52,611 nt of DNA, from the NCBI GenBank assembly GCA_040007355.1, contig JBDTVE010000030.1, positions 1 to 52,611 of the forward strand, given 5' to 3'. Positions 49,471-52,611 of this stretch are shown here, piece after piece. Each line of letters opens with the position of its first letter. The first letter of the stretch is position 1. The notes below the pieces were generated by a model. That model searched no databases and had not been told where the DNA came from. It saw only the letters and a list, made by a program, of their open reading frames with translations. This DNA comes from JACMLD01 sp040007355 (GTDB taxonomy: Bacteria > Bacteroidota > Bacteroidia > Chitinophagales > Chitinophagaceae). A program made the position numbers and the translations under genes.

Positions 49471-50691
49471 CTAAGCGCCCTGGTTTTTTACCCTGTGAAG
49501 ATCGGGTAAAAAGCCGGTCATCAATCCAATCAGTGGCAGAAAGGAACAAATGGAAAACATATACTGTACGCTTGTATTGTCGGCCAGGCTGCCCAGCAAG
49601 GCGGAGCCGATGCCGCCCATGCCAAAAGCAAAACCAAAGAAAAGACCGGACACCGTGCCAATCTTACCCGGTATCAATTCCTGCGCATATACCAGGATGG
49701 CAGAAAATGCCGACGCCAGTATAAAACCGATACATATGCTCAGCAGGGTAACAAATAGCAGCGGCACATGCGGCAGCAGCAGCGTGAATGGCGCCGCACC
49801 CAGTATGGAAAACCATATTACGTATTTGCGTCCAAAACGGTCGCCCAGAGGGCCGCCCAGTAAAGTGCCGGCTGCTACCGCCGCCAGGAAGATAAACAGG
49901 TGCAATTGTGCACCCTGTATGGATAACTTAAATTTGTCAATCAGGAAAAAGGTATAGTAACTCGACATACTGGCCAGGTAAAAATATTTGGAAAAAATAA
50001 GTACCAGTAGGATTATGATTGCCTGGGTTATTTTTCGCGGGGGCAGGTGATTGTCTGTCGGGCTGCCGGGCTGTTTCTTAGAGCGGATCAGATGTCTATT
50101 GGCGGTATACCATTTACCAACGGTATATAAAACAACAATGGCCAGCATGGCCAGCAATGAGAACCATAGTATATATGGCTGGCCATGCGGCACTATAATG
50201 AAGGCCGCCAGCAGGGGGCCAATGGCACTGCCGGCATTACCGCCCACCTGGAAAATGGATTGTGCCAATCCGCGTTTTCCGCCCGATGCCATATAGGCTA
50301 CCTTGGATGCTTCCGGGTGAAATACAGCGGAACCGGCGCCAATAAGCGCCACCGCAATCAATACAATATAATAATGGTGGGCAAGCGCCAGCACCACCAG
50401 ACCGGTAAGCGAGATACCCATGCCGGTAGCCAGCGAAAATGGTTGTGGTTTTTTATCCGTGTAAAAGCCTATAAAAGGTTGCAGCAAGGAAGCTGCCAGT
50501 TGGAAGGTAAGCGTGATAATGCCTATCTCTGTAAAGTTTAGCCGGTAAGTGTCTTTTACCATAGGGTAGATGGAGGGTATCAGCGATTGAATGGTATCGT
50601 TGAGCAGGTGCGAAAAACTAATGGCCAGCAGGATGGGGTAAACGGTTGCGGCTATGGCAGGAGGGGATATGGATTTACCAACAATTGACAT
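49471..50691 (-). CDS. Major facilitator transporter, fosmidomycin-resistance (Fsr) like
   Basis: A 406-residue, 12-helix MFS transporter. The opening HLLNDTIQSLIPSIYPMVKD, ALIGAGSAVFHPEASKVAY and the loop QSIFQVGGNAGSAIGPLLAA are the signature of the Fsr subfamily. Cytoplasmic loops carry GDRFGRK-type motifs (GPLGDRFGRKYV). E. coli Fsr exports fosmidomycin; the natural substrate of homologues is uncertain, so drug resistance is only a possibility. The start ATG 50691 lies close behind a good promoter. It is followed by the M28 peptidase gene, and the two may share a transcript. Confidence 0.9.
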   Translation of the reverse strand: MSIVGKSISPPAIAATVYPILLAISFSHLLNDTIQSLIPSIYPMVKDTYRLNFTEIGIITLTFQLAASLLQPFIGFYTDKKPQPFSLATGMGISLTGLVVLALAHHYYIVLIAVALIGAGSAVFHPEASKVAYMASGGKRGLAQSIFQVGGNAGSAIGPLLAAFIIVPHGQPYILWFSLLAMLAIVVLYTVGKWYTANRHLIRSKKQPGSPTDNHLPPRKITQAIIILLVLIFSKYFYLASMSSYYTFFLIDKFKLSIQGAQLHLFIFLAAVAAGTLLGGPLGDRFGRKYVIWFSILGAAPFTLLLPHVPLLFVTLLSICIGFILASAFSAILVYAQELIPGKIGTVSGLFFGFAFGMGGIGSALLGSLADNTSVQYMFSICSFLPLIGLMTGFLPDLHRVKNQGA

Positions 50692-50712
50692 AGTGCGGTT
50701 AATTGACTACTG

Positions 50713-50743
50713 CAAAGGTAGCAAGGAGGCCGGAAAACCACAA
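50713..50743 (-). promoter_or_regulatory. Promoter of the Fsr-like transporter gene
   Basis: On the minus strand TTG (50743-50741), 20 bases, then TACCTTTG (50720-50713), a perfect -7 box. The predicted leader is about 15-20 bases. Confidence 0.75.
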
Positions 50744-51041
50744 CAGCCGGTTGATGGCTCCGACTGCAGGGGTTAAACGCTTGTTTATATCTTCCAGATA
50801 GCCACGGCTGCATGTTTTCGTTAACCGGCCGTTCAAACGGCGATGGATGTTTGATACAACTAACGGGGATGCCACTGACCGAGTCAGTAGGGTAGGAGGT
50901 GATCATTTGTCATTAGTTGTGATGGTTTCCATCTCATCACATACCAGGCCCTGTACCATCCAGAACTGCATGGCTTCAAGGGTTCACCAATAAACCGATT
51001 CACTTCGTTCATTGATCTCCTGCAGCAGGCAGATATGATAG

Positions 51042-51170
51042 TCATAACCGTGAGCAGCGTTGAAAGAAGGGAAGGGCTGTTGTGGAAGCGGTGGCTCCAT
51101 GGGGCAGTTGAGCATTACCGGTAGTAAGCACAGACAACAGGGCAAGGGTGGCTGTTATTGTCTTTTTCAT
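51042..51170 (-). pseudogene. Short exported-protein remnant with intact signal peptide
   Basis: A 42-codon frame begins with a good signal peptide, MKKTITATLALLSVLTTGNA, and stops soon after. The next frame continues protein-like sequence (PQQPFPSFNAAHGYDYHIC, LLQEINERSESVYW), a stop, and then EAMQFWMVQGLVCDE to about 50915. This suggests a small exported protein broken by a frameshift and a stop. The family is not recognised. A nine-C run lies at 51265-51273 further along in otherwise gene-free sequence. Confidence 0.35.
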
Positions 51171-51349
51171 GATAACTATTTCCAAAAAACGATAGGTGGA
51201 TAACTATGCAAAAGCAGCCTTAAATTGATTGGTTTTTTCTATAGCAATTCTCACCGAATATCTACCCCCCCCCAATGGCCGCTGCCGTTACCGACCACCA
51301 CAATAGAAACAGAAGGCCTTCACGAATTATTTGTAACCGATAAAATATA

Positions 51350-51775
51350 TCAGGACGGCCTTTTTCTCCGCCAGTTTTGCCAGGCACCGGTAGACCATAA
51401 GGCGATGGCAATCAGCACACCCTGGAAAGGAAGTCGTATCCAACGAGCGAGGTCGGTATTCAGGCCAAAAGAATCCCGGTGTTCCGTTAACTGTGCAATA
51501 TTGCCGGGAAACACCAGGATGAAAAAGAAAGCCACCATCCAGCCTACCGGAATTCTTTTTTTTACTACAAACAACAGTGCGGCACCCAGCAGGATCTCCA
51601 CCATGCCCGACAAAACAACAACCAGATCCGTATTCATGGGTACCCAGGGAGGAACCTGCACCCTGAAGGCCTGCCGCGCAAAGCTGCAATGACCTATCCC
51701 GGCAACAAGCAGTGACAGGCCAAGCGCAATCCGCACCCCTTTTTGAAACAGGGTTGTTTGAACAGGATCGGTCAT
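51350..51775 (-). CDS. DoxX family membrane protein
   Basis: A 141-residue protein with four predicted membrane helices: about residues 14-30 (IALGLSLLVAGIGHCSF), 50-68 (LVVVLSGMVEILLGAALLF), 76-92 (VGWMVAFFFILVFPGNI) and 115-130 (FQGVLIAIALWSTGA). The small four-helix layout, the FARQAF segment after helix one and the GNIAQLTEHRDSFGLNTD loop before the last helix match DoxX-like proteins. These are small respiratory or redox-linked membrane proteins without a firmly established reaction in most bacteria. The rhodanese gene lies 88 bases upstream on the same strand. Confidence 0.82.
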   Translation of the reverse strand: MTDPVQTTLFQKGVRIALGLSLLVAGIGHCSFARQAFRVQVPPWVPMNTDLVVVLSGMVEILLGAALLFVVKKRIPVGWMVAFFFILVFPGNIAQLTEHRDSFGLNTDLARWIRLPFQGVLIAIALWSTGAWQNWRRKRPS

Positions 51776-51863
51776 GGGTAGTTGTTTTTGAGATACAAAA
51801 TAAGAACCTGCCGATAAACCAACTGGCGGCGAAACAACTATTAGGGCAGTCCGCCGCTAAATA

Positions 51864-52301
51864 CTATTTACTGGTGGGATAACCTTTATTAATCCAGTCG
51901 GTTTTAATATTGTGCGGCAGATCCAGTAACCGCGGATGCTTAAATTTCATTTCGGTCAACAGGCTAAAAGCCGGCCGGATATTAGGACAATGATCAAAAG
52001 GGCAGCAACCACAATAAATCACGATTTCCCTATCCCGGTTTTCATTTGATAAAATCCGTCTTAATTTATCAAAGCTTGTCTTGTCGTGGGCCGCACCGGC
52101 ATCCACCGATCCTTTTATCAGCGCACCTGGCCCCACGCAGATAATAAGCGGCGCCGACGTATCGGGATGCAGGATGATCTCCGCCAATGCAGCAGGCTGC
52201 ATCAATTGGGTTGGCTGCCAGGGCTCTTGTTGGCGAAAGCTGAAAAATGCAAGCACTGGCAACAGCAGTAAAACACCTATATTTTTTTTTGTATACAACA
52301 T
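51864..52301 (-). CDS. Exported rhodanese-like domain protein
   Basis: A 145-residue protein with an N-terminal export signal (IGVLLLLPVLAFFSF) and one rhodanese-like domain. The presumed catalytic cysteine is C97 in the loop IYCGCCPFDHC, which is unusually rich in cysteines (C97, C99, C100, C105) compared with the ordinary CxxxxR/K loop. Rhodanese folds transfer sulfane sulfur or bind thiols; here the location would be periplasmic. The cluster of cysteines hints at redox or metal chemistry rather than thiosulfate transfer, which is inference. It may be co-transcribed with the DoxX-like gene downstream. Confidence 0.78.
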   Translation of the reverse strand: MLYTKKNIGVLLLLPVLAFFSFRQQEPWQPTQLMQPAALAEIILHPDTSAPLIICVGPGALIKGSVDAGAAHDKTSFDKLRRILSNENRDREIVIYCGCCPFDHCPNIRPAFSLLTEMKFKHPRLLDLPHNIKTDWINKGYPTSK

Positions 52302-52611
52302 CTTATCGTTTTTTGAGCAGTAAATTACGAAATCCTTTTTTGGCCCGTTCCCGCGGGCAAATGATCATTCCCTTAGATTTTTTAAGTCAGGATTCATGCA
52401 AAGATAATGGCTGGAATGATACCAAAGGCAGTAATGAAGAAGGTGCCAAAATGAAGGAAGAAAGCTGCGCCGCAATTTTGTGTTTTCGTATGGATCTGCA
52501 GCAGCCAAGCGGTATGCATCCTGCCGGCAGATCAGTTTTGTTAAACAGCAGATTCATCCTTCCGCGTATAAACAGTTATTGGTAAAGGCAGGCTCAGTAT
52601 TGGTGATTGAG
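52302..52611. other. End of window, no certain gene
   Basis: No complete gene. One plus-strand frame stays open from about 52425 to the end (it includes QIHPSAYKQLL, KAGSVLVIE) and could be the start of a gene that continues outside the window. There is no recognisable start or family, and another frame overlaps it. Confidence 0.3.

Overview
The window looks like a chromosomal segment of a Bacteroidota bacterium, most likely of the Chitinophagaceae. Support comes from several perfect matches to the Bacteroidota promoter (TTTG, about 19-20 bases, then TAnnTTTG), two TonB-dependent receptors with carboxypeptidase-like N-terminal domains, a TamB-type protein, a very large secreted alpha-2-macroglobulin, DUF4476 and DUF6660 proteins, a fused RibBA and an alpha-beta fused E1 dehydrogenase. 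It is not a phage or an integrated element. Most genes are single transcription units or pairs, often convergent and closed by clear hairpin terminators.

Layout. 1-5.4 kb: end of an unknown gene, an FAH-family hydrolase, the fused thiamine-dependent E1 dehydrogenase, a catalytically eroded IS1595-type transposase and an M90 zinc peptidase. 5.5-13.4 kb (minus): membrane protein, FAD oxidoreductase, 2050-residue macroglobulin. 13.7-20 kb: DUF4476 protein, sucD, a double ATPase ABC protein, AMP nucleosidase, a small HSDR_N-type nuclease-fold protein and an UlaG-like metallo-hydrolase. 20-30 kb: a broken GH18 chitinase, a fatty acid desaturase, an NTF2-like protein, a perfect 320-bp tandem duplication, and nrdB-nrdA behind a cobalamin riboswitch. 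Then come a DUF2007-like membrane protein, a VOC protein, a frameshifted dihydrofolate-reductase-like gene, a SnoaL-like lipoprotein and a MITE-like inverted repeat. 30-43 kb: TamB, ribBA and a large TonB receptor on divergent promoters, then a second TonB receptor behind a cysteine-rich DUF6660 protein. 43-52.6 kb: DUF72 protein, single-domain response regulator, M13 peptidase split by one stop codon, M28 lipoprotein peptidase, Fsr-like MFS exporter, DoxX protein, rhodanese.

The best regulatory find is the cobalamin riboswitch on the minus strand upstream of nrdB-nrdA. It predicts that the B12-independent class Ia ribonucleotide reductase is turned down when cobalamin is available, and so that a B12-dependent class II enzyme is encoded elsewhere. 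The second theme is gene decay: the gaps between intact genes from 20 to 51 kb hold recognisable remnants (GH18 chitinase, dihydrofolate-reductase-like protein, 2Fe-2S subunit of an aldehyde/xanthine dehydrogenase, probable PD40 beta-propeller protein) and an M13 peptidase with one nonsense codon. No CRISPR array, tRNA or rRNA was recognised. All calls were made by reading, without database searches.
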